From assembly GCA_003140215.1 (NCBI GenBank), contig PLJL01000005.1:132916-196915 (forward strand): 64,000 bases of DNA, in the 5' to 3' direction. Below, in pieces: positions 50,129 through 59,307 of the stretch. Under the pieces are notes generated by a model. The model was not told the origin of the DNA. It saw only the letters and a list, made by a program, of their open reading frames with translations, and did no database searches. Made by a program: the position numbers and the translations under genes. Source of the stretch: Vulcanimicrobiota bacterium. Lineage in GTDB: Bacteria > Vulcanimicrobiota > Vulcanimicrobiia > Vulcanimicrobiales > Vulcanimicrobiaceae. Each line of letters begins with the position of its first letter. Position 1 is the stretch's first letter.

Positions 50129-50152
50129 CGTGTATGCGCAACCGCATACACG
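50129..50152 (-). terminator. Hairpin after mutS
   Basis: Perfect 10-bp stem CGTGTATGCG / CGCATACACG with loop of four bases, 9 bases beyond the mutS stop on the minus strand. No T-tract follows, so it may be a transcript-stabilising hairpin or Rho-assisted terminator. Confidence 0.5.
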
Positions 50153-50161
50153 ATAACGCAC

Positions 50162-52657
50162 TTACATCTCGAAAAGCAGCGGTTGTTCGATCACGCCGGG
50201 CTTAGAGAGTTTCCCGCGCAGCGGAACGGTCACTTCGAGGCTGTCGCGGTCTTCGAGCGCGCCGGCGATCTCGCGCGCTCGCGACACCACCGCCGGCGGC
50301 AGCCCGGCCATGCGCGCGACCTCGATGCCGAACGAGCGCGACGACGAACCCGGCAATACGCGATGCGAGAACACGGGCGCCCCGCCCTTGGTCGTCTCGA
50401 CCGCGGTGATGTGGTAGTTCGCCACCAGCGGCCAGCGGTCGGCCAATGCGACGAGCTCGTGGAAGTGGGTCGCGAACAGCGCCATCGGCGCACGCGTCTC
50501 GCGCTCGAGCAAGTACTCGCAGATGGCCTGCGCGATCGCCAGGCCGTCGATGGTCCCGGTGCCGCGGCCGATCTCGTCGATGAGCAGCAAGCTGCGGTCG
50601 GTCGCCCGGCGCAAGATGTTCGCCGCCTCGGCCATCTCGATATAGAACGTCGACTGGCCCGACGCCAGGTCGTCCCCGGCACCGATGCGCGTGAAGATGC
50701 GGTCGACGATGCCGAGCTTCGCGGAACGCGCCGGCACGAACGAGCCGATCTGCGCCAAGATCACCAGTAGGGCGGTCTGCCGCAGATAGGTCGATTTCCC
50801 GCCCATGTTCGGCCCGGTCAACAGGATGAAGCGCGTCGCGTCGACCCCCAACCGCAGATCGTTGGGGACGAACGACGAGCCCAGCAGCGCTTCCATCACC
50901 GGGTGGCGGCCGTCGACGATCTCGATCGTGCTGTCCGCACCGAACGCCGGCCGCACGTAGCCGCGCTCGCCGGCGACCTGCGCGAGCGAGCAGTAGGCAT
51001 CGAGCTCGGCCAGGCCGTCGGCGGTGGCGAGCAGGTCCTCGACCCGCTCGGCGATGCGCTCCACCAGGCGTTCGTACAGCGCCTGCTCGAGGCGTAGCTG
51101 GCGTGACTCCGCCGAGGAGATGGCGACGTCGAGCTCGCGCAGCTCGGCGGTGATGTACCGCTCGCCGTTGGCCAAGGTTTGCTTGCGCGTGTAGTCCGGC
51201 GGCACGTTCGCGATCTGCGCTTTGGGGACTTCGATCGCGTAGCCGAACGCGGAGGCATACTTGACCTTGAGCGACTTGATGCCGGTCCGCTCACGCTCGC
51301 GCTCTTCGAGCGCGGCCATCCGAGAACGCGCGTCGCCGCGCAGCGCGACGCAGTCGGCCAGCTCCGGGCTGGCCTCGGCGCGAATCACGCCGCCGTCGGC
51401 CAGCGTCGCGGGCGGTTCGTCGACCAGCGTTGCCGCGAGCTCGTTCCGGGCGTCGTCGAAGTCGCAGACGCGCGCCGCGATCGCCTGCACCGCCGGCGGC
51501 AGGGACGGTTCGCGCAGCGCGTCGCCGATCGGGTCGAGCAGCGCCAGCGTGCGGCGCAGCGACGCCAGGTCGCGCGGCAGCACGCGCCGGAAGCGAATCT
51601 TCTGCGCGATGCGCTCAAGATCGAAGCAACCGTGCAAGATGTCTTGGAGCGCCAACCGTCGCGCCGCGTCGCGCAGCAGCGCTTCGACCGCGTCGGCGCG
51701 GGCACCGATCGCGCCGGCGTCGACGAGCGGCGCCAGGACCCAGCGCCCGAGCAGGCGCGACCCCATCGCCGTGCGGGTGCGGTCGATCGTCGCCAACAGC
51801 GTCGCGCGCAGGTTGGCGCCGAGCGCCTTGGTGAGCTCGAGGTGTTTGCGCGTGTTGGGATCGAGCGCCAAGAACGTCGCCTGGCGGTAGAACTGCGGCT
51901 CGCGCAGCGGCGCGCCGCCGCCGCTCTGCACGCTGACCCGGCGGACGAAGGCGCCCAGCGCGTCGAGCGCGCGGTGCATCGCCAGCGAGGCATCGAACGA
52001 AAAGCCGTCGAGTGGTTCGCGCACGCGCTCCGCGACCGCGGCGAGCACCGGTGCGGCGATGCGCGTCTGCGCGTTCTCCAGGGACGCGCGCAACGCGGCA
52101 CAAACGTCGGCTGGGACGTCGGCGACGAGCTCGGCCGGATCGAGGCGCGCGATCTCGGCCAGCACGTCCTCGAGCGCCGATTCACCGTCGAACGCGGTCG
52201 CCGAGACGTGCCCGGTGGAGATGTCGGCGTGGGCGAGCGCGATCACGTCGTCGTAGGCGGTGATCGCGGCGAGGTAATTGTGCGCGGAGCGCTCGAGGAT
52301 GTGCTCCTCGAGCAGCGTCCCCGGGGTCACCACGCGCACCACGTCGCGGCGCACCAGCTTGTTGGGGATGGGCGCTTCGAGCTGTTCCGCCAGCGCCACC
52401 ACGCGCCGTTGTGCCACCAGCTTCGCGAGGTAGCCGTCGAGCGCGTGATGCGGCACCCCCGCCATCGCGACGCGCCGCCCGCCGCCGGCTTCTTTGGAGG
52501 TCAGCGCGATCGACAGCGCCCGAGCGATCGTTTCGGCGTCTTCACCGTACGCCTCGTAGAAGTCGCCGACGCGCGACAGCAGGATCGCTTCGGGATACCG
52601 ATGTTTCATCCCGAAGTACTGCTCGAGCATCGGCGACCATGTCAGGGTCGTCGTCAT
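50162..52657 (-). CDS. mutS: DNA mismatch repair protein MutS
   Basis: 831 residues. Mismatch-binding Phe-x-Glu in GDFYEAYGEDA (about residues 31-41), connector and lever domains, then the ABC ATPase with GPNMGGKSTYLRQ (Walker A), the DDLASGQSTFYIEM signature and LLIDEIGRGTGTIDG (Walker B), and ATHFHEL. Recognises mismatches and recruits MutL, whose gene follows on the same strand after the 342-base remnant region. A TnpB gene stands 99 bases upstream. Confidence 0.97.
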   Translation of the reverse strand: MTTTLTWSPMLEQYFGMKHRYPEAILLSRVGDFYEAYGEDAETIARALSIALTSKEAGGGRRVAMAGVPHHALDGYLAKLVAQRRVVALAEQLEAPIPNKLVRRDVVRVVTPGTLLEEHILERSAHNYLAAITAYDDVIALAHADISTGHVSATAFDGESALEDVLAEIARLDPAELVADVPADVCAALRASLENAQTRIAAPVLAAVAERVREPLDGFSFDASLAMHRALDALGAFVRRVSVQSGGGAPLREPQFYRQATFLALDPNTRKHLELTKALGANLRATLLATIDRTRTAMGSRLLGRWVLAPLVDAGAIGARADAVEALLRDAARRLALQDILHGCFDLERIAQKIRFRRVLPRDLASLRRTLALLDPIGDALREPSLPPAVQAIAARVCDFDDARNELAATLVDEPPATLADGGVIRAEASPELADCVALRGDARSRMAALEERERERTGIKSLKVKYASAFGYAIEVPKAQIANVPPDYTRKQTLANGERYITAELRELDVAISSAESRQLRLEQALYERLVERIAERVEDLLATADGLAELDAYCSLAQVAGERGYVRPAFGADSTIEIVDGRHPVMEALLGSSFVPNDLRLGVDATRFILLTGPNMGGKSTYLRQTALLVILAQIGSFVPARSAKLGIVDRIFTRIGAGDDLASGQSTFYIEMAEAANILRRATDRSLLLIDEIGRGTGTIDGLAIAQAICEYLLERETRAPMALFATHFHELVALADRWPLVANYHITAVETTKGGAPVFSHRVLPGSSSRSFGIEVARMAGLPPAVVSRAREIAGALEDRDSLEVTVPLRGKLSKPGVIEQPLLFEM

Positions 52658-52756
52658 CCGAGCCGTGACCGCATCTCCGCCGACTTCCCGGCACGCACGA
52701 CGGGCTCCCTGTGGAGAGACCGTGCATAGCGCTGTGGAGAATCGTCGTGAGCATGG

Positions 52757-54055
52757 TCAGGCCGCTCCGTGCTGCCTGCCCCGAGCGGTGCCCGGTGCTC
52801 TCTTGGGCGGCGACTCCGCCCGCAGGAGGATGACCTGAGCCGCATTCACATCCGCGTCGGCCGCATGGCCGCAGCGCACGCACACAAAGCGAGGTCCCTT
52901 CCGACTTTCCTTGCAAACGCGCCCGCACGCGGCACAGGTCTGCGAAGTATACCTGGCATTGACCTCGATCACCATGCGAGCAGCGTACGCTGCTTTCTCG
53001 CGGATCAAGCTCGCCAGCATCCCAAACCCCGCGTCAAGGATCGAGCGGTTCAACCCCGCCTTTTGCGCGACGTTCGTCCCGGGTTTCTCGGTCGTACCTC
53101 TAGTACTACGGGCCATCCCGCGCAGGTTCAGCGCCTCAAGCGCGATTCGATCGTAGCGCCCTACGATCTCACCGCTGGCCTTGTGCAGCCAGTCGCGCCT
53201 GGCATTAGCCTCGCGCTCTTTGGCACGCGACAGCCTCCGGCTCGCCGCCACTCGCACAGGATCGCGCCGGTTGAGCACGTGGCCCGCGGCGTCTTTGCGC
53301 GTCGCTGTGTCGAGCGAGCGCTGGTGACGTTCGACCACGGCGCGGCGGCGCGAACCGGACCGCAGGTTCTCAATGGTCGTGCCGTCGGAGAGTGCGGCAA
53401 GCACCCGGATACCGCGGTCGATCCCGACTCTGCAACCGGTCGTCGGCAAAGGTGAAGGCGCGCGATGCGCCTCGAAGACTGCGTACCAGCGGCCGTTCTT
53501 GGTCACCAGAAAGGCCCGCCCGAACTCCGGTACCGTTCGGCCCTTGCGCAAGCGCACCGCTCCGGCGCCCGGTATCCGCACACGCCCTTGCAGCGTATCG
53601 AACTTGAGCGCGCGGTTACCGTGCGAGAATTCCAGCTGATTCCAGCGAGCCGCGCGTTTGAAGCGCGGATAGCCCGGTGTCTCACCACGCTTAAGCCGCC
53701 GGAAGAACGCTGCAAACCCCAGGTCCAAACGATGCAGCACCGCATCCTCGCACTCGCGATAGACGCACGCGAAACGCGGCTCCGCTTCGCGCAACTCGGT
53801 CAGCTGCGCGTACTGGTCCCGGCTAGGCACCGAAACGCGGCGCGTCGTCCATGCGTCGCGGCGCTGCATAAGCAGCGCGTTATAGAGCTCGCGGGTGGCG
53901 CGGAGCATCGCGACCAGCGCGCGTTCTTGCGCGCAGGTCGGATAGAGGCGGACTTTGTGCAACCACCGGAGCTGGCCATCGAAGCGTGATGCCACGTCCG
54001 CATCGTCCCACGTCGCTGTGCCAGCGTCATGGCATCTCCGGACACCGACGCTCAC
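52757..54055 (-). CDS. tnpB: TnpB (IS200/IS605 OrfB), lone RNA-guided nuclease homologue
   Basis: 432 residues from GTG 54055; GTG 53995 gives a more usual N-terminus just before LRWLHKVRLYPT. RuvC-type catalytic residues look intact: D213 (GIDRGI), E307 (ALEALNL) and D402 (DADVNAA). The zinc ribbon is C374/C377 and C392/C395 (CAACG, CVRCG). TnpB proteins are guided by an omega RNA made from the 3' end of the gene and element end. No TnpA is present, so this is a non-autonomous copy; element ends are not resolved. Confidence 0.92.
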   Translation of the reverse strand: MSVGVRRCHDAGTATWDDADVASRFDGQLRWLHKVRLYPTCAQERALVAMLRATRELYNALLMQRRDAWTTRRVSVPSRDQYAQLTELREAEPRFACVYRECEDAVLHRLDLGFAAFFRRLKRGETPGYPRFKRAARWNQLEFSHGNRALKFDTLQGRVRIPGAGAVRLRKGRTVPEFGRAFLVTKNGRWYAVFEAHRAPSPLPTTGCRVGIDRGIRVLAALSDGTTIENLRSGSRRRAVVERHQRSLDTATRKDAAGHVLNRRDPVRVAASRRLSRAKEREANARRDWLHKASGEIVGRYDRIALEALNLRGMARSTRGTTEKPGTNVAQKAGLNRSILDAGFGMLASLIREKAAYAARMVIEVNARYTSQTCAACGRVCKESRKGPRFVCVRCGHAADADVNAAQVILLRAESPPKRAPGTARGRQHGAA

Positions 54056-54241
54056 TAGACTTCACGGGCGGTTCCAACGAGCCACGCGCCGCGCTGCGCT
54101 GTGCTCCGCGACTGCTCCGGCCCGGGCCTCATGTCAAATCGCACGTCGCCCGTAATCGACGAATCGCCGCCATCCTGGCGCCTTGAGCTACCGCTCATCG
54201 CGAAGAAGGGCTTTCGGTCGGTCGCCGAGGAGGCAACGCGC

Positions 54242-55108
54242 GTGCGACGCCGCCTGATCGTCACGGTCGACGACTTCGGACTCTCGATCCCGATCAATGA
54301 GGCGATCGAGCGCGGCCATCGCGAGGGCATCGTCACCGCGGCGAGCCTCATGGTCGCCGAAGCGGCCGCCGGCGACGCGCTGGCGCGAGCGCACGCCAAC
54401 CCGACGCTGGCGGTCGGCCTGCACGTCGTCGTCGTCGCCGGACGACCGTTGCTGCCGCCCGAACGCATCCCCGACCTCGTCGGACCCGACGGTCTGCTCT
54501 CGAGCGCGCTGGCGCGCGCCGGCGTGAGCTACTTCTTCCGCCGCCGCGTGCGGGCACAGCTCGAAGCGGAGATTCGCGCGCAGTTCGAGGCGTTCCGCGC
54601 GACGGGGCTGCCGTTCGACCACGTCAACGCCCAGTGCCACTACCATCTCCATCCGACGGTGCTCGGACTGATCTTGAAGGTCGCGCGCGACTACGGCCGG
54701 CCGCCGATGCGCATACCCGACGAACCGTTCGGTCCGTCCTGGCGCGCGACGCGCGAGAATTATCGCGGCCGCCTGGCTCACGCCGTGTTTCTGGCGCCGT
54801 TTCTGCAGCTGATGAAGGCGCGGATGCGTGCCGGCGGCGTCGCGCACAACGATTACGTCTTCGGCTTCAACGACACCGGACGCATGACGCAAGAGCGCGT
54901 GCTCGGTTTTCTCGCGCAGCTGCCGCCCGGTACGACCGAGATGTACTTCCACGCCGCGACCGGTCGCTGGCCCGGGATCGCAGCCGATCTCGGCGCCTAC
55001 CGTCTGGAAGACGAGTTCGCCGCGCTGGTCAGCCCGCGGGTCGCCGACGCGGTGCGCGCCAGCGGCGCGGAGTGCGTCGCCTTCCACGATCTCGTCGATG
55101 CGCGCTGA
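54242..55108 (+). CDS. hpnK: ChbG/YdjC-family deacetylase, HpnK-like
   Basis: 288 residues from GTG 54242, chosen for GAGGAGG 8 bases upstream. The YdjC fold is shown by LIVTVDDFGLS (catalytic Asp-Asp), GLHVVVV, FDHVNAQCHYHLHPTV (metal-binding His) and TTEMYFHAATG. HpnK is the hopanoid-associated member, removing an acetyl group from N-acetylglucosaminyl-bacteriohopanetetrol made by HpnI. The adjacent hpnI (11-base overlap) supports this assignment over chitooligosaccharide deacetylase. Confidence 0.88.
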   Translation: MRRRLIVTVDDFGLSIPINEAIERGHREGIVTAASLMVAEAAAGDALARAHANPTLAVGLHVVVVAGRPLLPPERIPDLVGPDGLLSSALARAGVSYFFRRRVRAQLEAEIRAQFEAFRATGLPFDHVNAQCHYHLHPTVLGLILKVARDYGRPPMRIPDEPFGPSWRATRENYRGRLAHAVFLAPFLQLMKARMRAGGVAHNDYVFGFNDTGRMTQERVLGFLAQLPPGTTEMYFHAATGRWPGIAADLGAYRLEDEFAALVSPRVADAVRASGAECVAFHDLVDAR

Positions 55109-56267
55109 CCTGCGCGGTGTCGCCGCGACCGCCGCGCTCGGCGCGACGCTCGTCGGTATCGCCTACGCCGTCTTCGCGATCGCACGCGTGCGTGCGTTCG
55201 GACGCCGGCTGCGCGAAGCGCGTCCCGCACACGCGCGGCGGCCTCACGTCACCGTGCTCAAACCCGTCTGCGGCCGCGAACCGGACCTCGAAGAAAACCT
55301 GGCCTCGTTCTGTGCCCAGGACTACCCGGAATACGACGTCGTGTTCGGCGTGCTGGGCAAGGACGATCCCGGCCTGGACGCGATCCGGAGTGTCGCAGCG
55401 GCGGCGCCGGAACGCACCACCGTGGTCGTCGGCGACGGCGTCGCTCGACTCCGCAACCCGAAGATGGCCAACGTCGCGCCGATGCTCGCGCACGCGCGCG
55501 GCGAGATCCTGGCGATCTCCGACGGCGACATGCGGGTCACGCCCGACTATCTCGACGCGATCAGCGCGCCGTTCAGCGATCCGCGCGTCGGCGCCGTCAC
55601 GGCGCTGTATCGCGGCGAGCCTGCTGACGAAGGGCTCGCGTCGGCGCTCGGTTCGATGTGTCTCACCGAACAGTTCACCCCGTCGGCGCTCGTCGCAAAC
55701 GCCATCGAACCGGTGCGATACACCTTCGGCGCGACGATGGCGGTTCGGCGCGACGTTCTGGCGGCGATCGGAGGGATCGAGGCGCTCGGGCGCCACCTGG
55801 CCGACGACTACGCACTGGGCCGGCTGGTTACGGAAGCCGGGTATCTGGTCGTCGTGGCACCGTGCGTCGTTGTGAACGTCGTCGCGGAGCGCGATCTGCG
55901 CGCGCTCGTCGAGCACGAGGTTCGTTGGGCGCGCACGATTCGCGGCATTCGGCCGCTGAACTATCTCGGGATCGTGCTGACCTATCCGCTCCCGTTAGCG
56001 CTCGGCCACCTCGTGCTGGCGCGCAACAAACGCCTCGCGCTGGCCGTCGCCGCACTGGCCGGCTTGCTCCGGCTCGCAGTCCACGAGGTCGCACACACTG
56101 CGCTGGGCTCGCCGAGCCGCCCCGCGCGATGGCTCATTCCGTTGCGCGACATCCTCGGCGTGGCCGTCTGGGCACTCGGACTGCGGGGCGCAACCGTTCG
56201 TTGGCGCGAGCTCGTCCTGCGCGTCGCGGACGACGAACCGGACGCCGCTCGCCCCGGAATGGCGTGA
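55098..56267 (+). CDS. hpnI: Hopanoid glycosyltransferase HpnI
   Basis: 389 residues. N-terminal membrane helix (about 8-30), GT21-like catalytic domain with VTVLKPVCGREPDLEENL, the DxD-type ISDGDMRV, ADDYALG and the RWART (Q/RxxRW-like) motif, then C-terminal hydrophobic segments. HpnI attaches N-acetylglucosamine to bacteriohopanetetrol; HpnK then deacetylates it. The rest of the hopanoid pathway (shc, hpnH, hpnG) is not in the window. Confidence 0.88.
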   Translation: MRADLRGVAATAALGATLVGIAYAVFAIARVRAFGRRLREARPAHARRPHVTVLKPVCGREPDLEENLASFCAQDYPEYDVVFGVLGKDDPGLDAIRSVAAAAPERTTVVVGDGVARLRNPKMANVAPMLAHARGEILAISDGDMRVTPDYLDAISAPFSDPRVGAVTALYRGEPADEGLASALGSMCLTEQFTPSALVANAIEPVRYTFGATMAVRRDVLAAIGGIEALGRHLADDYALGRLVTEAGYLVVVAPCVVVNVVAERDLRALVEHEVRWARTIRGIRPLNYLGIVLTYPLPLALGHLVLARNKRLALAVAALAGLLRLAVHEVAHTALGSPSRPARWLIPLRDILGVAVWALGLRGATVRWRELVLRVADDEPDAARPGMA

Positions 56268-56283
56268 AGGAATCGGCCGCCGC

Positions 56284-56865
56284 GTGACCGACCGTCACCA
56301 GATGAACCGGCTGTTTACCCTCGCCGCGACGCTCGTGCTCGCGGTTGCACCGCTGGTGGCGCGCGCCGATCCGGCCGGCGACGTGCGGCGTGCGGGCGAG
56401 AAGTTTGCCCAGCTCAAGTACTTCCACGCAACGATGACGTCGCGGGGCGTCGTCAGCCAGGTCGATTGCGCCGCACCCGATCGCTACAAAGTGACGACGC
56501 CCGCCGCGATGGGAACGAGCTACATCATCGGCACCATGATGTACGTGAATGCCGGCGGCCATTACATGAGCCTGCGGATGCCTGGGCTCACCGCCATGAT
56601 GGGTTACCTGCGCACGCCTGCGCAAGCGTCGAAGTTTGCCGCGACGCATCAGATCAAGGACCTCGGCCCATCATCGGTCGACGGCGTGGCGGTGCACGCG
56701 TACGGGTTCGACGATACGTCGCACGGCATCACCACGCACGACGTCCTCGACGTCGGCCAGGCCGACGGCCTCCCGCACCGCATGACCGTCACGGGCTCGC
56801 AAGGCCCGACCGTCATCAACTACAGCCGCTTCAACGTCCCCGTCACGATCAACGCGCCGCACTGA
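56284..56865 (+). CDS. Exported LolA/DUF2092-like protein
   Basis: 193 residues from GTG 56284 (AAGGAA 11 bases ahead); ATG 56302 is an alternative and would start directly at the signal peptide (about residues 7-29, cleavage near ARA-DP). The mature protein has the pattern of half-barrel LolA/LolB-like folds, e.g. AGEKFAQLKYFHATMTSRG and PDRYKVTTP. It may carry lipid or lipoprotein. Follows hpnI by 16 bases, which would suit a role in hopanoid or lipid handling, but this is inference. Confidence 0.72.
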   Translation: MTDRHQMNRLFTLAATLVLAVAPLVARADPAGDVRRAGEKFAQLKYFHATMTSRGVVSQVDCAAPDRYKVTTPAAMGTSYIIGTMMYVNAGGHYMSLRMPGLTAMMGYLRTPAQASKFAATHQIKDLGPSSVDGVAVHAYGFDDTSHGITTHDVLDVGQADGLPHRMTVTGSQGPTVINYSRFNVPVTINAPH

Positions 56866-57436
56866 AACCGGCCGGCGCCGAAAGCAGCGCCTTCGCGGCC
56901 GAGCTCGTGCCGACCGCGAGCGCGTGCGCGAGCGCGTCCGGCGTGCACTCCGCGGGTCCGCTGAGCCAAGCCCCGATGAGGCTGAGTTGCGCTTCGGCGA
57001 GATACGCGGCGATGAGCGGCGTCGGGATCACCGGCTGCGCCGTCCGCGTGGCGGCACAGAGCGCAAGCATCCGCTCTTCGATCAGGTCGGCCAAGAACCG
57101 GAGCACGACGGCGCGCGATGAGCCGAGCAGGATGATGCCGGTCAGCTTGCGGGTGTCCCAGATGTGCGCCGTGACGAGCCTGAGGCGGTCTTCGGATTGG
57201 TCAGCGAGTACCGCATCACCGAGCGGCGACAACACGAACGCGAGCGACTCGTAGAGGAGCTGCTCCTTGTTCGGAAAGTGCTCGTAGAACGTCGAGCGGC
57301 CGATATTCGCACGCTCGATGATCCCGCGCACCGAGAGCCGCGCGTAACCACGCTCGAGCAGCAGCTCGCGAAACGCCGACATGAGCTGCTGCCGGGTCCG
57401 GTCGACCCGACGGTCGGATTTCACCGAGCTCTTCAC
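56849..57436 (-). CDS. TetR-family transcriptional regulator
   Basis: 195 residues from GTG 57436. N-terminal helix-turn-helix: RTRQQLMSAFRELLLERGYA, VRGIIERANIGRSTFYEHFP (about 12-60). The ligand-binding half is helical and not typed. The frame is open up to 57505, but that would put the operator palindrome (57451-57478) inside the gene; the shorter start leaves the palindrome just upstream, as expected for autoregulation. Divergent from the membrane-protein gene at 57565, its probable target. Confidence 0.9.
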   Translation of the reverse strand: MKSSVKSDRRVDRTRQQLMSAFRELLLERGYARLSVRGIIERANIGRSTFYEHFPNKEQLLYESLAFVLSPLGDAVLADQSEDRLRLVTAHIWDTRKLTGIILLGSSRAVVLRFLADLIEERMLALCAATRTAQPVIPTPLIAAYLAEAQLSLIGAWLSGPAECTPDALAHALAVGTSSAAKALLSAPAGFSAAR

Positions 57437-57450
57437 GACCGATTTTCCAA

Positions 57451-57478
57451 TCCGGACATCCGGCGACCGATGTCCGGA
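57451..57478. promoter_or_regulatory. TetR-type operator palindrome
   Basis: TCCGGACATC-(8 bases)-GATGTCCGGA, a perfect 10-bp inverted repeat, 14 bases upstream of the tetR start and 86 bases before the divergent gene. Position and size fit a TetR operator controlling both genes. Confidence 0.78.
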
Positions 57479-57564
57479 AACTGACATCGCAGTACGAAGA
57501 GCCATCGAATCGGTGATTCGACCTGGTATCGTTGAGATGCTTTTTGAAAGCGAGGAGGTTCCGC

Positions 57565-58248
57565 GTGCTCGAGCAGAGTTCGTCCGCCGTCGCCGACCGC
57601 CCGCAGCGCGGCAGGGTCGCCGGGATCGCGATCGTGGTCTCGGCCGCGCTGACGATCGCTGCCGTCGCGCACCACCCGACGATTACGACGGCACGAGGTC
57701 CGGCCGACGTGTTGTCGCAAGTCGCGGCGCTGAGCGTCGCCGACGAGACCGTCCACGGGTTGCTCATCGCCATGGTCGCTGCGCTGCTGTTTGGGCTCAC
57801 GGCCTTCTCACTGCGGCGCGGCCTCGGTCGCGAAACCGTTCTCGCGGGCCTGATCGTCTATGCCGTGGCGGCCGCTGCGCTGATCGGCGCGGCGCTCATC
57901 GACGGTTTTCTGGTCCCCACGCTTGCCGCACGGTATGTCGGCGCGACTCCGCAAAGCGTCGACATGACGCTGCACGTTCTCGCGGCCTGCAGCGCCGCGA
58001 TCCAGATCCTGACGAAACTCGGTCTCGGAGCCACGTCGCTCGCCCTGACGCTGTGGGCGGTCGATCTCGTTCGTTCGCGCGGCACGCTACGCGTGGCCGG
58101 CGCGATCGGCTTCGCGTCGGGGCCCCTGTCGCTGGTTCTACTCGTCTTCTCAGGGAACCTCAACCCGCACAACCTCGGCGCGATCGTCCTCCTGCAGTCG
58201 ATCTGGTACTTCGCGGTCGGCACGCTGCTGATTCGCAACGACGTGTGA
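57565..58248 (+). CDS. Multi-pass membrane protein, putative TetR target
   Basis: 227 residues from GTG 57565 (GAGGAGG 6 bases upstream). About six transmembrane segments with conserved-looking polar residues in HHP (about 36-38), DETVHG and GNLNPHNLG. Architecture resembles DUF4386-like proteins, but the family is not certain. Regulation by the adjacent TetR protein is likely from the shared operator region. Confidence 0.75.
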   Translation: MLEQSSSAVADRPQRGRVAGIAIVVSAALTIAAVAHHPTITTARGPADVLSQVAALSVADETVHGLLIAMVAALLFGLTAFSLRRGLGRETVLAGLIVYAVAAAALIGAALIDGFLVPTLAARYVGATPQSVDMTLHVLAACSAAIQILTKLGLGATSLALTLWAVDLVRSRGTLRVAGAIGFASGPLSLVLLVFSGNLNPHNLGAIVLLQSIWYFAVGTLLIRNDV

Positions 58249-58355
58249 GCAAACGCTGCGGCTGAGGGCGGGGCATGCGCTGCTGCTCGTTCGTGCAGGT
58301 TATCGACTCGAACGGCCGAACCCGTCCCACCCCTATCGGTCAAGGAGTGTGGACG

Positions 58356-59297
58356 ATGGCTGTGACTTCCGGTCAAAAACGTGCCGCGGTCGAACTCGCG
58401 GCGATTACGTATACTGACGAGGTTCAGACTGCAAATCGCGTGCGCGACATCGAGGCTGGGCTGACGAATATCCCGGCTGCGGCGAACGGCCCGTGGAAAC
58501 TCGTCTGGGGGCCTGGTGAAGTCGAAGGCATCCTAGCCTATGTAGCGCTCGCGAGCGATGCGACCACGTACGCGCTGGCCTTCCGCGGAAGCCTCGGCGA
58601 GCTGGCGGCGCACGAGTTCCTCGACAACTGGGCTCTCGACGGCGACACCTTCCGCCAGGTCCCGTGGCTCTATCCGCAGGCCAATGACGTGAAGGTATCG
58701 GCCGGGATGAATCAGGCGCTCGCATACGTCATGATGCTCACCGATCCGACGACGAACCTACACCTGCTCGACTTTCTGCGCGCCCGGATCGCCGCCACCG
58801 GAGGACCGCTGCCGCTCCTCGTAGCCGGCCACAGCCTGGGAGGCGCGCTCGCGCAGCTCGCCTCGCAATGGCTCTACTACCAGCTGGTGCAAATCGGCGG
58901 CCACAAGCACGTCACCATCACGCCGCTGACGTTTGCGGCGCCGACGACGGGCAACCAGCAGTTCGCAACGCTGTTCGAAGCAGCGTTCCCGGACAACTAT
59001 GCGCTCGTGAACACGCTCGACATCGTGCCGATGGCGTGGGCAAACCTCGACGGCATCCAGCACCAGTATCCGCCGCCGGCCCAGTCGGTCGCGCAATTCG
59101 GCGTCGGGATCGCGGGGTTGCTCGCGCTCTACAAAGACTCCCTTGCCACCGCTTACAAACCAGTGACGAGCCCACCACCCGACACGTTCCGGGGCTGGAT
59201 GCCGGCCGTTCCGGACAAGTTCGAGCACACCGTCGCCGAAAACCATACGATCAGCATCTACCGCGGCCACGTGCAATCGGTCACCGGCATCGACTGA
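58356..59297 (+). CDS. Class 3 (fungal-type) lipase
   Basis: 313 residues from ATG 58356 (AAGGAG 8 bases upstream). Lipase_3 domain: YALAFRGSLGELAAHEFLDN near the oxyanion region, nucleophile elbow AGHSLGGALAQLAS (Ser about residue 156), catalytic Asp in NTLDIVP and a C-terminal His (ENHTISIYRGHV). No signal peptide is evident, so it is either cytosolic or exported by a non-Sec route. Stands alone; ends 10 bases from a convergent gene. Confidence 0.9.
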   Translation: MAVTSGQKRAAVELAAITYTDEVQTANRVRDIEAGLTNIPAAANGPWKLVWGPGEVEGILAYVALASDATTYALAFRGSLGELAAHEFLDNWALDGDTFRQVPWLYPQANDVKVSAGMNQALAYVMMLTDPTTNLHLLDFLRARIAATGGPLPLLVAGHSLGGALAQLASQWLYYQLVQIGGHKHVTITPLTFAAPTTGNQQFATLFEAAFPDNYALVNTLDIVPMAWANLDGIQHQYPPPAQSVAQFGVGIAGLLALYKDSLATAYKPVTSPPPDTFRGWMPAVPDKFEHTVAENHTISIYRGHVQSVTGID

Positions 59298-59307
59298 AAG
59301 CCCAGCG

